Assembly (NCBI GenBank): GCA_003008705.1
Contig: PDUO01000032.1
Location: 502,439-566,438 of the forward strand
Source: Pezicula radicicola
Taxonomy: Eukaryota > Ascomycota > Leotiomycetes > Helotiales > Dermateaceae
Direction: 5' to 3'
Length of the DNA: 64,000 bases
In this document: positions 36,246 through 48,000 of the stretch, in pieces
Numbering within the stretch: the stretch's first letter is position 1
Layout: each line of letters begins with the position of its first letter
The notes under the pieces: generated by a model
Databases searched by the model: none
What the model was told of the DNA's origin: nothing
The model's input: the letters and a program-made list of their open reading frames with translations, nothing else
Program-made: the position numbers and the translations under genes

Positions 36246-36477
36246 TAACGTTACTTCATCTAGCTAAGAATTCCCTTTTAAGCGTGGGCGTCTTTGAGAA
36301 GTTTACTAGTGGTGGCTCCTCAATTGCGGAGTGCTTTGTCGAATATTGTGAGCTCCGAGGTATTTCCACCTGACCAGCCAGAGAACCCTCCCCTGGTAAT
36401 TCCACCGCCATGTGGTTCGTTCGTGCCCGTCTGGCTGCGAAGCTGGTGATAACGTCTATCCCTGCGTGCCGAGACAC
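36246..36477. other. GC-balanced fragment between two repeat ends
   Basis: It holds no recognised gene. Overlapping minus-strand frames at 36256-36495 and 36320-36592 run into the LTR and are not credible. On its right it ends with AACGTCTATCCCTGCGTG and CCGAGACAC, another copy of the palindromic module, directly abutting the copia LTR at 36478. Confidence 0.4.
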
Positions 36478-36665
36478 AGTTGGATCCCTGATCACGTAAT
36501 AGTAACATGTAACTCATGGTCACATAAGTCACAGTTATATAAGTCGTAGTTATATAAATCGCAGTTATATAAGTTATAGTCATATAAGTCACAGTTATAT
36601 AAGTTACTACCTTGTAACTATAAATAGTTATATCTACTCTAATAGATAGTTAGATAAATTATTAC
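36478..36665 (+). repeat. 5' LTR of RIPped copia element
   Basis: It starts AGTTGGATCCCTGATCACG, related to the TGTTGGATCCCAGATCACG start of the 128-bp solo LTR family. It contains an array of TATAAGTCACAGTTATA-like units of about 18 bp. It is much less mutated than its partner at 42619. Confidence 0.8.
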
Positions 36666-36799
36666 TTTTTCTTTCTAGTTATTAACTAGTTATAAGCTTC
36701 TTTTTTTTAAGAACTAGTTAATATTAAAGTAATTAATAACTCTAGATAAAACTATATATTTATAACTCTAGAACTAGACTAATTAGAATTTATAAAATA

Positions 36800-39700
36800 A
36801 TTAATTTTAAAATAAATATTAATTTAAAAAATTATTTATATAATAAAATTAACTTTATTATTTAAAAGTATAAATTTTAATATAAGATAAAAACTTATAA
36901 TATTTTAAATCTTTTTATTAAAAATAAAGAAATCTTTAAAAAGTTTTAAAAATAAAATTATATTAATAATAATAAAAAAAAAGATAATATTATTATTATT
37001 TCTATTTAAAAGACTTTTAAAAATTTTTAAATAAATATACTTTATTATATTATAAACTATAATAATTAGAAGTCTAATAGAGATAGTTTTTAAACTATTA
37101 ATAAGTTTTTTAATATATAACTTAATAAAAGTATTTATATTAAGATTAAGATAATTAAGAATATTAAAGAAGTTTATAATATTATTATTATATACTATAA
37201 AATTAATAATAAGTATACTTAAGATAATCTTCTTTTTAAAATAAAAAAACTTATTATTAAAAATTATAATAATATTATAAAATACTTTAATAAACTTTAT
37301 TATCTTAAAAGTAACCTTATTAAAATTAATTATAAATTAACTAATAAATTATATATTACTACTCTTTTAAAGAGCCTTAATAATAAGAAATAAACCTTAT
37401 TTAAAGAAAAGTAAAATACTATCTATATTATATAACTTAATACTAATTCTAATACTTCTCTAAGTATTAAACTTCTTAAAGAATAACTCTATAATAAAAC
37501 TCTTATTAAATAATACTATAAAGATAATAAAAGTAAATAAGATAAGATAAGAACTAAATCTAATAATAATATTATTTTTTACTTTTCTTTTAATAATACT
37601 AAAAAAGAAAATAAGAGTTACCTTAAGTATAAAACTTATAATAAAGATAATTATACTAAAACTAACTATTAGAAACTTTATTTTAAAAAGATACCTTATA
37701 CTCTTAAAGATAAAATCTTAGTATAGAATAATAATAAGAATAATTCTAAATCTATTAAGTTTATTAATAATATTATATTTAGTAATATAACTACTCTTAT
37801 TACTATTAATATAATTAACTTTAAAACTAAACTAGTAATTATAAAATCTATAGGTATATACTCCTCTCTCTCTCTTATTCTCTATATACTTACTAATCTA
37901 CTATTATAAATATATAAGATATAAGGAATAGAGAGAGATAGAGATACTAAGAATAATTATATAAAGTAATATAAACTAGTCCCTCTAGATAATATAATAA
38001 ATACTTTTATAACTAGACTAGTTTAATTATATAATATCTAACTAGTAGATATAACTATAAATATATATATAGTTAATAACTCTAAATAGTTTATAGAATT
38101 TTATACTTTTAATATAAATATTAATACTACTAATAATTTAATAACTCTTTAAGTATATAAAGGTAATAAAGTTAAAGTTCTACTCTTTAATACTTAGTAA
38201 TAATCTATTAAACTCTATCTCTCTAATATTATCTATACCTCTAAGAGGTAATATAATCTCTTATCTCTAGGATTACTTATTAAAAAGATAAGTATAAATA
38301 AGTATTAGAATTATTAAAGTATAACTCTACTTATAAATAATAAAAGTAATATTAGTTATATTATCTTCTATAATAAACTATTTTAAGTTTAAATTAAACT
38401 ATTACTAGAACTAAATAACCTCTTTAAGTTTAAAGAAGTTCTTATAATAGTTATTAATTTTATTAATCTAGTCTAGTATATATATTATTATCTTAACTAT
38501 CTTAGCTTTTAAGGTATATTAAACCTTAAGAAGGTTAGTATAAATATAAATATTATTAAATAATAAATTAAGAATAAATTAAAAACTATCTATCTTATTT
38601 ATACTATAATATAAGTACTTATTAGAATTCTATATAATCTAATAAAATATTAGTTTAAAGAAGTTAATAATCTTATCTATATTAATATTTAAAGTTTATA
38701 CTCTATTAAGGGATATAATAATACTAAGCTTTTTCTTCTTATAATAGATAATAATACTTATTTTATATAGTATAAGAAACTAAAAGCTAAGAGTAAACTC
38801 TTAGAAGTATTCTACTAGCTCTATAAATAGATTAAAAAGGAATATAAGATAATAATCTATAAATACTATTATAATAATAAGTTTACTTAAGGGTTAGTTA
38901 GTAACTAGTATAAGAAGTATAATATTATTTTTAAAGTTATTATTCTCTATATCTATTATATAAATAGAGTAATAGAGTATAATATAAGAATAGTTTAAGA
39001 AAAAGTAATCTTTATAATATAAGATACTATAATCTCTAGTTAAATAAGTAAGATTATTAATAAGAAAAGTAATAAACTATTATAAGACTCTAGTATATCT
39101 ATAAATCTCTAGTTAGAAGTATTTATATATATAATCTAGAATAAGAACTATACTATAATCTAAGCTCTTTTAAAAAAAGATAAAAAGATACTATAGAAAG
39201 TCTTATATAAACTATAACTATCTCTAGAATAAGAAAGAATATAAGGAAGCTATATCTACTTAGCTTTCCTTATAGAAAAATAAATACTAGGAAATATAAC
39301 TAAACTATATTATCCTTATAGCTAGCTTAGATATTTTATTAGTTATAAGAGTAAATTTATCTATTATATTTATAATCCTAAGAAGTATATAATAAGATAA
39401 ATAGAGATAAAGGAAATTAATAATAGTTAAGGTCTTAATAATCTTTAAAATAACTCTTCTCTTTAAGATATAAGTATAGACCTTAATATAACTCTTATAG
39501 AGTAAGATAACTAGATAAACTCTAATAATAACTATAAAGAAACCTTTAAAGATATCTCTAAACTAGTAGATAATATAGAAATATAAAGCTTACTATCCTT
39601 ACCCTAGAGTCTAGAATTACTCTACTTAGTTATATATCTAGAAAACTTAAATAATAATAAAACTAATAGAAGTAATTTCTCTATTAACTTAAACTATAAA

Positions 39701-42440
39701 ACTATCTTTAAATATTTTATTAGTATAACTACTAAATGAAAGTTATAACCCTAAGTTAAAGAATAGTTAAATAGTAATAATACTAACTTCTTAGAGTTAT
39801 TAGAAATAGAGTAGATATTAGATAAATAAATTTAGTTAATAATTCTAGAAATAAGAAAAGACTACTCTAGATATCTACTAGATAACTTTAAATATAACTA
39901 TTACTTTCTTTAAAAAAGAATATATAACTATAATACTTTTAGTATATTATATATATATTACTAATAAGATAGTATTTATTATATTAATTAAACTAAGGAG
40001 TTCTAATTACTTATCTATTTAAAGAATTATAATTAATCTTATTAAATATAAACTACTTAATATATTAAATAAAACCCTCTCTATTAACTTTACTATAAGA
40101 ATAGTTATATCTATATCTATAATAGTCCTAAAGGAATATCTTATAATTATTATAAGAGCTACTATATAGACTAGACTATACTTTACTACTATTTTAACCT
40201 TACTAATACTATTACTTCTAATAAAGAGAATACTTATACTAGAGAAGAATATATTATTCTATATAACTAGAAATACTATTAGTATATAAAATAATAGTAT
40301 ACTTATAATAAGAAGTACCCTTATAATAACTATATTATAATAATTATAATAATATCTTATATAAGTATAATAGAAGTAAAAGAGAAGAAGACCTTAGTAA
40401 AATATATATATTATAAATATAATATAAGATTCTATAATAAGAGATATCTTTATAATACTTATATTAGATTTAAAATAAATTATTTTTATATTAACTAAGA
40501 AGAACTACTTACTTAATCCTATAAAGTTAATAGTACTCTTATACTAACTAACTATAAGTTTAATCTATTTAATAATAAAGAGTTAAATAATAATAAATAC
40601 TTAAGATATATAGTTAAATACTATAGTTACTTAGAAAGTTAGTTTTATTACTAGTATATTAAGAACTATTATAATCTAAACTATTATATTTCTATTTATA
40701 ACTAGTAATAAAAAAGAAAACTTCTAAAGTATTATATAATTAAGTCTTATACTTTAGATAATAAAGATTATATTATCCTTAAAGATAATTATATAGAAAT
40801 TATTATAATAGTATAAACTAGAGAAAGATTTATAACTAAAGATACTATTAATAAGATAAATAGAAAATATTATAAAAAATCTAAGATAATAATAATAATT
40901 AATAATAACTAATAGCTCCTAGATCTAAGAACTTTTACTAAAGTTATAAAGTTAAATAAAGTAAAACTCTAGTAATAAACTATTAGAGAAGAGAAAGCTA
41001 GTTTAAAAGAGAAATATATCTAGAATATTATAATAATCCTTAAAGATATTAGACTAATTATATTAAAGCTTATATTTAAATAGAAATATAACTCTAATAA
41101 CTAAGTATCTAAATATAAAACTTATCTTATTACTTAAGGATTCTAGTAAGAAGAAGGTATTAATTATAAAGAGACTTTTATAATAATAATTAAGTCTTCT
41201 TTCTACTATATCTTATTTATTATTATAGTTATTTCTAACTAGTAAATATACTAAGTAGATATTAAAATAACTTTTCTTAATAGTAGTCTCTTAAAATCTA
41301 TCTATATATAGACCTCTAAGGGGATTAACCTACTATATAGTATATATTTCCTAGTACTTTAAATAATTTATAATCTAAAGTAATCTCTTTAGAAATAGTA
41401 TTAAAAGTTTAATAATACTATAAAGAGCTAGGAATAGTATATATCTATATATAACTCTTATATTTTTATTAATAATAATACTAGACTTATTCTTTAGTTT
41501 TATATTAATAATATAACTATCTTTAGTAATAACTTATAAATAATCCTTAATTTTAAAACCTAGCTTAGTAAGACCTTTTAGATTACTAATAAAGGTAAGT
41601 ATTCTTAATACCTAGGTATATATATTAAGTAAGAAAGTAGAGAGATTTATATCTACTAAAAGTAATATATTAATTAGATTATAAGTAAATATAATTTTAA
41701 TTAAGTAATATTAATTAAAATACCTCTAGATAAAGATATAAAACTTATAAAATAAGAAAATTATATATCTAGCTTTAAATTCTATATAGAATACTAGTCT
41801 AAAGTTAGTTTATTTAACTTTACTAGTAATTAGATAAGACTAGATATTATATTTACTATAGGATATATAGTTTAATATATATTTAATTTAAATTAGATAT
41901 ATATAGATATTATAGATTATATCTTTATATACTTAAAAAATAAACTAAATAAAGGAATTATCTATTTAGATAAATATAATCTTTAACTTTAGAGATTTAT
42001 AGATAATAACTTTACTAAGTATAAAGACTTATATAAATCTATAATTAGGTAGGTATTTATACTAGCTAGAGGATCTATATTCTAGTTATTCTAGAGATAG
42101 AAGATAGTAACTATATTAACTATAGATATAAAGTATATTATAGATATAGAAGCTATAAAGAAAATAGTATAGATTTATAACTTTATTAATAATCTTTATA
42201 TTCTAGGAATTTATATTAATATAGTTCTATTATATATTAATAATAACTTAGTTTTAAAACTTATTAGAAATCTAGAATTCTATAATAGATTAAAATATAT
42301 TAATATTAAATATTATTTTATTTATAAGAAGATAAATAAGAGTAATATTAATATTTAATATATTAATATAAAAGATAATCTAGTTAATATACTTACTAAA
42401 GCTTTATTAAGGTTTATATATAAGAATTTAATAACTTAAC
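36800..42440 (+). pseudogene. Relic copia Gag-Pol frame
   Basis: The order is Gag with zinc knuckle, then an unresolved protease/integrase part, then reverse transcriptase and RNase H. Readable landmarks are EEGINYKETF in the frame near 41155, DIKITFLN near 41259 (canonical D-x-K-T-A-F-L-N), FYINNITIF at about 41498 (canonical YVDD turned to YINN, with D-to-N from G-to-A), and NLVNILTKAL near the C-terminus at about 42385. Stops are dense and mainly TAG/TAA. The protein cannot be functional. Confidence 0.8.
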
Positions 42441-42618
42441 TAAACCTTTTATTAGAGAGAGAGTAGAGACTATAAGGTTAGATTAGAGTATAAAATTCTT
42501 TAAGGGTACTATTAACCTCTTTAGATCTATTAATTAATTAATTAATTAATTAAATTATACTTAGTTCTAGTTATTAAGTTAGTAATAACTCCTCTTTAGA
42601 TCTATAGTATAGAGAGAG

Positions 42619-42806
42619 AGTTAGATTTCTAATTATATAATAATAATATATAATTTATAGTTATATAAGTTATAATTATATAAGTTATAATTATATAAAT
42701 TATAATTATATAAGTTATAGTTATATAAGTTATAATTATATAAGTTACTATCTTATAATTATAAATAGTTATATCTACTCTAATAGATAGTTAGATAAAT
42801 TATTAT
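42619..42806 (+). repeat. 3' LTR of RIPped copia element
   Basis: It is 188 bp, matching 36478-36665 base for base apart from transitions. For example CTGATCACGTAATAG on the left reads CTAATTATATAATAA here. It ends GTTAGATAAATTATTAT. Confidence 0.82.
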
Positions 42807-43286
42807 ATAGATACTAGTTTATAACTTATATAAAGTCTTTAAAATTAATTAGATTATTAGAATATAATTAAGAAATATTAGAATAAGTAATTAATAAAGT
42901 ATAAAGTAGATAAAATTAATAAAGTTTTAAATATAATATATAAATAATAATATATNNNNNNNNNNTAGAATTATATAAATAATTAATTATAAAAAGGATA
43001 GACTATAGAAAGAAATAACTTATATATAATTATATATTAAGAGAAGATATAAGTTTACTATAATATATATCTTTATTTAATAACTAGATTATTATTTAAA
43101 CTTAAGGAACTAGAAGTACTAGTTTTTAATCTTTATAACTTTAATAGATAGAATATAAGTTTAGATATAGTCTTTCTAAACTTATTTATAAAGATATAGT
43201 TATTAAACTAGACTTAAATAATAATCTTATTATCTATAATAAACTAAGAGGTATTTATAATATTATTATCTTAGTTATTATTAGTA
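42807..43286. other. AT tract with a 10-N assembly gap at 42956-42965
   Basis: RIP-degraded DNA with no gene. Ten N mark an unresolved join, so the distance between the two copia elements is not reliable. Confidence 0.8.
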
Positions 43287-43291
43287 GTTAT

Positions 43292-43497
43292 TGTCGGTCG
43301 AACTAGGGGACGTAGTTCAATAGTATATATATACTAAATAGTAATATCTCTGTATTACTATAGTCTATTTATTGTATTGAATTGTTTGTATTCTTCTATT
43401 CTATCTACAATGTACGAAGTTATACTCTACCCTGAAATAGAGTATAGACCACTATATGACCGTGTGGATATAGCTGAAATAAACTATTATTCCAATA
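43292..43497 (-). repeat. 3' LTR of the 7.5-kb copia element
   Basis: 206 bp, starts TGTCGGTCGAACTAGGGG and ends ATTATTCCAATA on the plus strand. It matches 50551-50756 with about a dozen differences, mostly transitions. Confidence 0.92.
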
Positions 43498-43639
43498 CTA
43501 GCAACTTTTCTTTATTGTAAAGTAACTATAAATACCTTTGTACGTTAATGTAGAATATAGTAGTTACTACTTAAGTGACTGAAGTCGAAGAATCAGGTAT
43601 AGTTAAGTGATTGAACTACCCTAGTAATTGAAATAAGGG

Positions 43640-43647
43640 TATAAATA
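43640..43647 (+). promoter_or_regulatory. TATA box of the antisense gene
   Basis: TATAAATA sits within GGGTATAAATACCC, followed by a CT-rich stretch (TATCTTCTTCTTCC) typical of fungal transcription starts. The ATG at 43804 lies 157 bp downstream. It points to plus-strand transcription, opposite to the retroelement. Confidence 0.6.
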
Positions 43648-43803
43648 CCCTATCTTCTTCTTCCAACCTCCATCTCCTAAATACATTAAAACATTAAGTT
43701 ATCTTCAGTATAATCTTCCTAAAACAATACATCTTACTTCATACTATACTCTTCCTTCAATATATCCCTTCCTTAAGTTATTATATCTTAACTCACCATT
43801 GAT

Positions 43804-44639
43804 ATGATCGCTGCCTTTAGTGATGAGGATATATAGATGTTCGTAGATGCCTGCTTGAATCATCGCTTCGGACGAGGTACAGGAGCATTAGCGAGAGTTC
43901 ACCCTGAGAGTGATCTACTCCTGGTTGTTGATGTTGAGGTACTTATTTCACGATTGTCTCTACATGATTGTGGCTTTACTCGTCAGTATACTGGAGATGG
44001 TGTGTATATATTCCTTGAGCTGTACTCATCTGAGAGATATAGTGCGAAGGGTACGATTGTGGATTGGACTCATCCTCAAAGACTTCAAGGATATCTTGTG
44101 TAGATGATTCAAAAGAATTATCAGTAAAATCTATATACCGGATGTTCTGCTGGTGGTAGGAGGGACCCTCATTTCAGCGTTTATATCACGTACGGGCCAG
44201 AATTTACTGGTGGTGTATACGGAGGATACTTATTAAATCAAGCCGGATCACGATGTGAACATTGTAAGTACTCCCCAAAGTTTCACTTCTACTTTTCTGA
44301 TCATCTGTAGTGTCTGCTTTCATGAGACCCGTACTCCCTGATTCATATAGTATAGATGATCCTCGCTCTTCTTCTCGAAAGGACTTCTCCGGTGTACGAG
44401 GTATACGTACTGGTACCAGAAGTATAAATGATGATCTGATCATCCTAACTGGTTTACCTCCTATACAACAATCGAAGAAGGGGAAAAAGCCCGCCAAGGA
44501 AGCTGATGTTTATCCGGACGGAGACTCTGACAGTAGTAGCGATATATTTGAGACTATGGTACCACGACCTCTGATGATGAGTGGAGGACTTGGAGGTAAT
44601 GATTCTAGATATGGTGAGGGTAGTAGTAATCGTGAGTGA
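43804..44639 (+). pseudogene. Spliced antisense gene inside the copia element, unknown family
   Basis: Exon 1 is 43804-44263 and exon 2 is 44311-44639. The 47-nt intron (GTAAGT...CTGAT...TGTAG) joins them in frame, giving about 261 residues. Exon 1 contains three in-frame stops, TAG 43834, TAG 44101 and TAA 44125. All are explicable as former Gln codons changed by C-to-T. Between them the protein reads well, with MFVDACLNHRFGRG, GDGVYIFLELYSSE and GPEFTGGVYGGYLLNQAG. Exon 2 is Ser/Asp-rich and ends DSRYGEGSSNRE. I recognise no domain. The gene runs against the Gag-Pol frame and lies between RNase H and the 3' LTR, with its own TATA box. An intact relative elsewhere would be needed to call it functional. 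The alternative is a captured host gene. Confidence 0.6.
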
Positions 44640-45060
44640 TCATTAAGTATAATTTAATTGGTGATAAGGGGTTTTCGGTTATTTTTCGATGTGATACTTT
44701 GGTGTATAGTATAGGTTGTTGAACAGGAAATACCTAATCAATCCCTTTTAGTAATTGAAATACCTCTCTAGTAAATGAGTGACTAAAAATTGTATAATGA
44801 AAAACAAAATATATAACCATGTATATATATAGGTACTTCGTGTACCTATAGTAATATATCTGCCTAAGTATTAATCTGAAATACTGAAATGAAATACAAA
44901 GTAAATATCATAGAAAATTGCCTTTAAGGAGAAATAGAATATATCACTAGTTCTGTACGTAGTTAATAAATAAGTAGGTAACTAGAAAAACGTATAACTA
45001 AGTAAAGGAAAATCCAAGTATAAATAAATGATTGAAAAACAAACAAAATTCAAATAGTAA
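44640..45060. other. Non-coding segment between antisense gene and RNase H end
   Basis: AT-rich with no frames of note. It contains a TATATATATAGG-type stretch. It may hold the shared 3' untranslated regions of the two convergent genes. Confidence 0.35.
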
Positions 45061-48000
45061 CTAAATAAAAGAACCTCTGACTACTTTTCTCTTTTAACCT
45101 ATCCCTCGATGTATACAGAGAGTTTATTTATATCAAGGAATGTTTTTAATATATTGTTTGGGTTGCTTTTAGTCATTGTATCCGCTGGATTATCGTTGCT
45201 ATTTATCCAACGGACTTTAGTAAGCTCTCTTTGTTTATACGATTGTCGTAGAGCTATGATGTCAATTATAAGCCTTTTCTCTTTGGTTGTTCCGAGCTTA
45301 ACGAGGCACTTATACAGTGAGTATGAATCTGTGTATACTATAATAGGTACTGGAGGTAAAGAGAGTTGTGATATAATTATATCGATTGTACTACCTAAAG
45401 TAATACCTATATCAACCCCTGCTACTATACTATAGATTTCCGATACAAGAACACTTCTTGTTACTCGTTTACTTTTGGTACTACTCTAGTGAATCAAGTT
45501 ACCCTCGATTTTGAAACAACCTTGTTTGTACAAAGTTATAGACTTAGTTACTAGTATAATAATAAAACCAAGCTATGAGCTTAGGTCCTTGTTGTTAGTA
45601 AAAGAACCGTCTATAAAGATAAACATCTTCGTATATATAAGATCAAGTGGTATATACTGAATTCCTCTCTCAATATTCTCTAATTGCCAAGAGAGTTGCT
45701 TATTCAGTATATTTACTTTGTCTTTTTCTGGTTCTTGGTGCTGTACAGTAACTGAAAGATCAAAGCTTGCCTCTGGTTGATATATAGACGAAATGTAGGC
45801 TCCTTATACTCTTTGTCTTCGGTATTCCTCTGTACGGTCTACCGAGTTTATATCAATGAGTTCTATCTTCTTTCCTTACCCTTTCTGTTTTAGAAGAATA
45901 GTACTATTCTCCCCTTGAGAGAGTATATAACCATTGAAGATTAGTGGTGTACTGTACGAAAGAAGTTTGATAGGTTTAGCTAAGAAATTAGTTTCCTTGA
46001 GTTTTATATCCTTAAGTTTCCGAAAGTTAGTATCTCCAAGAATCAATGTATTGTCCGTTTATATCCCTATAACCCTAAAAGTATCTTGTGTCATTGTAAT
46101 AAGTAAACATAGATCGTACGAAGATGGTTGTATAGAGAGTTTCTCTCTATGGTGCTTATTGTACGTTGTCCACCAGTGTGTTCTAGCTTCTGGTACTCCG
46201 TACAATAGTTTTCGTACAACTATAATCGTACCCTTTGGAAATTAGTACTTAATATCCTTTGGGATCCTTGTAAAAATTTATCTTATAAGCTCTGTAATTG
46301 ACTATATATAAGCCTGTATAATATCTCGACAGAATAGTACGACGCTATACGAAGTAAGTGAAGGTACTAAAGTAAGTATTAATCGCTGGCTTACTCGTTG
46401 GATTATAGGTGACTATGTAAGGATAAACTCCTTCCTAGTATTATTGTATACTTAGACAACAAGTCGTGATTTCTTGTATAGAGTTGTTGTACCTTTCCCT
46501 TTTACCTTATATATAAGACAAGAGTTGAAAATTCACCCTTGATATACCTATAGATTGAATTATATAAATTCAAATATATCTTTTTCAATAAGAGCCTCAA
46601 TCTCTTTTTATATAGATACTTTAAATGGTTTTCTAGGCGTAGTAATAATTCCTCTCTTCCGGAGTTCAATTGAAAATTCTATATCACTTTGTTCTTTCTG
46701 AGTTAAGAACAATATTGTAACTTCTTTGCCTTCTTATAATATAGTCCTAAATGATTTAGATATGTTTTGTTCTAGGTTTCGTATACTCTTCCGAGGTATT
46801 ATAACTATAGGTACTTTCCGTCCTTGGGTCTACTCCTAGGGTTGTATTGTTTTCTGAGCTACCTCTAGAGTTACATCCGTTACTTCCAAAGCCCGTGATT
46901 CTGTCCGAATTTCTTTGATAAAGAAAGGTTTCACTATAGTTGATCTGAAATTAGTAGGTCCGTATAGTATATCTATAGTATATATCTCCCCTGTAATTGC
47001 CAATAGTTTATACGGTCCTTTCCATCTACTATCCTCTCTCTAAACTTTGATATTTAAGAGGAGTGGTAGGTCTAGTGTTTCCGTTGTACGAGGACTATTC
47101 CGTATTGATACTATATCATTGATTTATCTTTGTGTATATATCTTGTATACTTCCTTCATTGTATTATTAAGTGCTTTTACTCTCTTTACTATCGATGGCG
47201 AAGGTGTATTGTCTTCGTACATCCTTGGGTAAGTACCAAATATAAGAAGGGTTGGGACAAGCCCATTTGGTCCTGCAGAGTCATTGACAGCTTTTACTAC
47301 TATCTAAAGGATAAATTCTTTTTCAAGAAGTTTATCTTCTAACTCCTTTTGTAGTATTTTGTATGTACGTCTTAACGGAGTATAGTATCTCTCAACTTTG
47401 CTAATACTGTTGTAAGCTTCAACTGGAATTTCTTTTATCTCTATAGCTATAGTTCGAGTATTCTACTTAAATTCTACTGAAGAGAAGTTCTTTCCTACAT
47501 CGTGGATAAAGTAGTCTAGTGGACTAAGGTATATATCTATCTAGTACGTATAGAGTATATTCCATGTTGTTTTCGTTGTAATGTCTTTCAGAAACCTCGC
47601 TATACCGAATACAGTAGCTTCATCTATAATATATAGAACTGGTTTACCGTCCAAGTATATAATATCAACTAGTACGGAGTAATTGAAATTGATCTCATCT
47701 TTTATTGAGAACTTAAATCTCCCTGGTAATTTCGAATATAATTGACAATATTCATAGAATTTCATTATTTTCTATATTGTCTCTATATCTACCTTATGTT
47801 CTGCCCTATCTAGGACTGATTTCAACCTTTGGGCTGAAGGGTGTCTAAATCGGCGATGTAGTGTATGGATCTCTGCTTCTGTCAGATGGTAGTATACTAG
47901 GGCTGTCTCGTTGTCTTGTAATAGTATAAATGGGTGTCCCCATTTCCTAATAATCAGTATTCTCTTACCATTTTGGACAATACAGTTCTGTATATTGTCA

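Larger units (their letters stand above)
36478..42806 (+). mobile_element. Heavily RIPped Ty1-copia retrotransposon, about 6.3 kb
   Basis: Two 188-bp LTRs bound the element. Within them left and right differ almost entirely by C-to-T and G-to-A. The interior carries degraded copia landmarks on the plus strand: a zinc knuckle with its Cys/His turned to Tyr (about 37624-37670), reverse transcriptase (about 41110-41530) and RNase H (about 41780-42160), then a C-terminal tail ending near 42440. I could not see a target duplication, and the right flank does not match the palindromic module on the left. The boundaries may therefore be a few bases off, or the right side rearranged. Confidence 0.85.

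Noticed and set aside
45109..47342. Plus-strand frames of 60-110 codons in the copia element
   Set aside because: They oppose the recognisable reverse transcriptase, RNase H and integrase frames and have no motif of their own.
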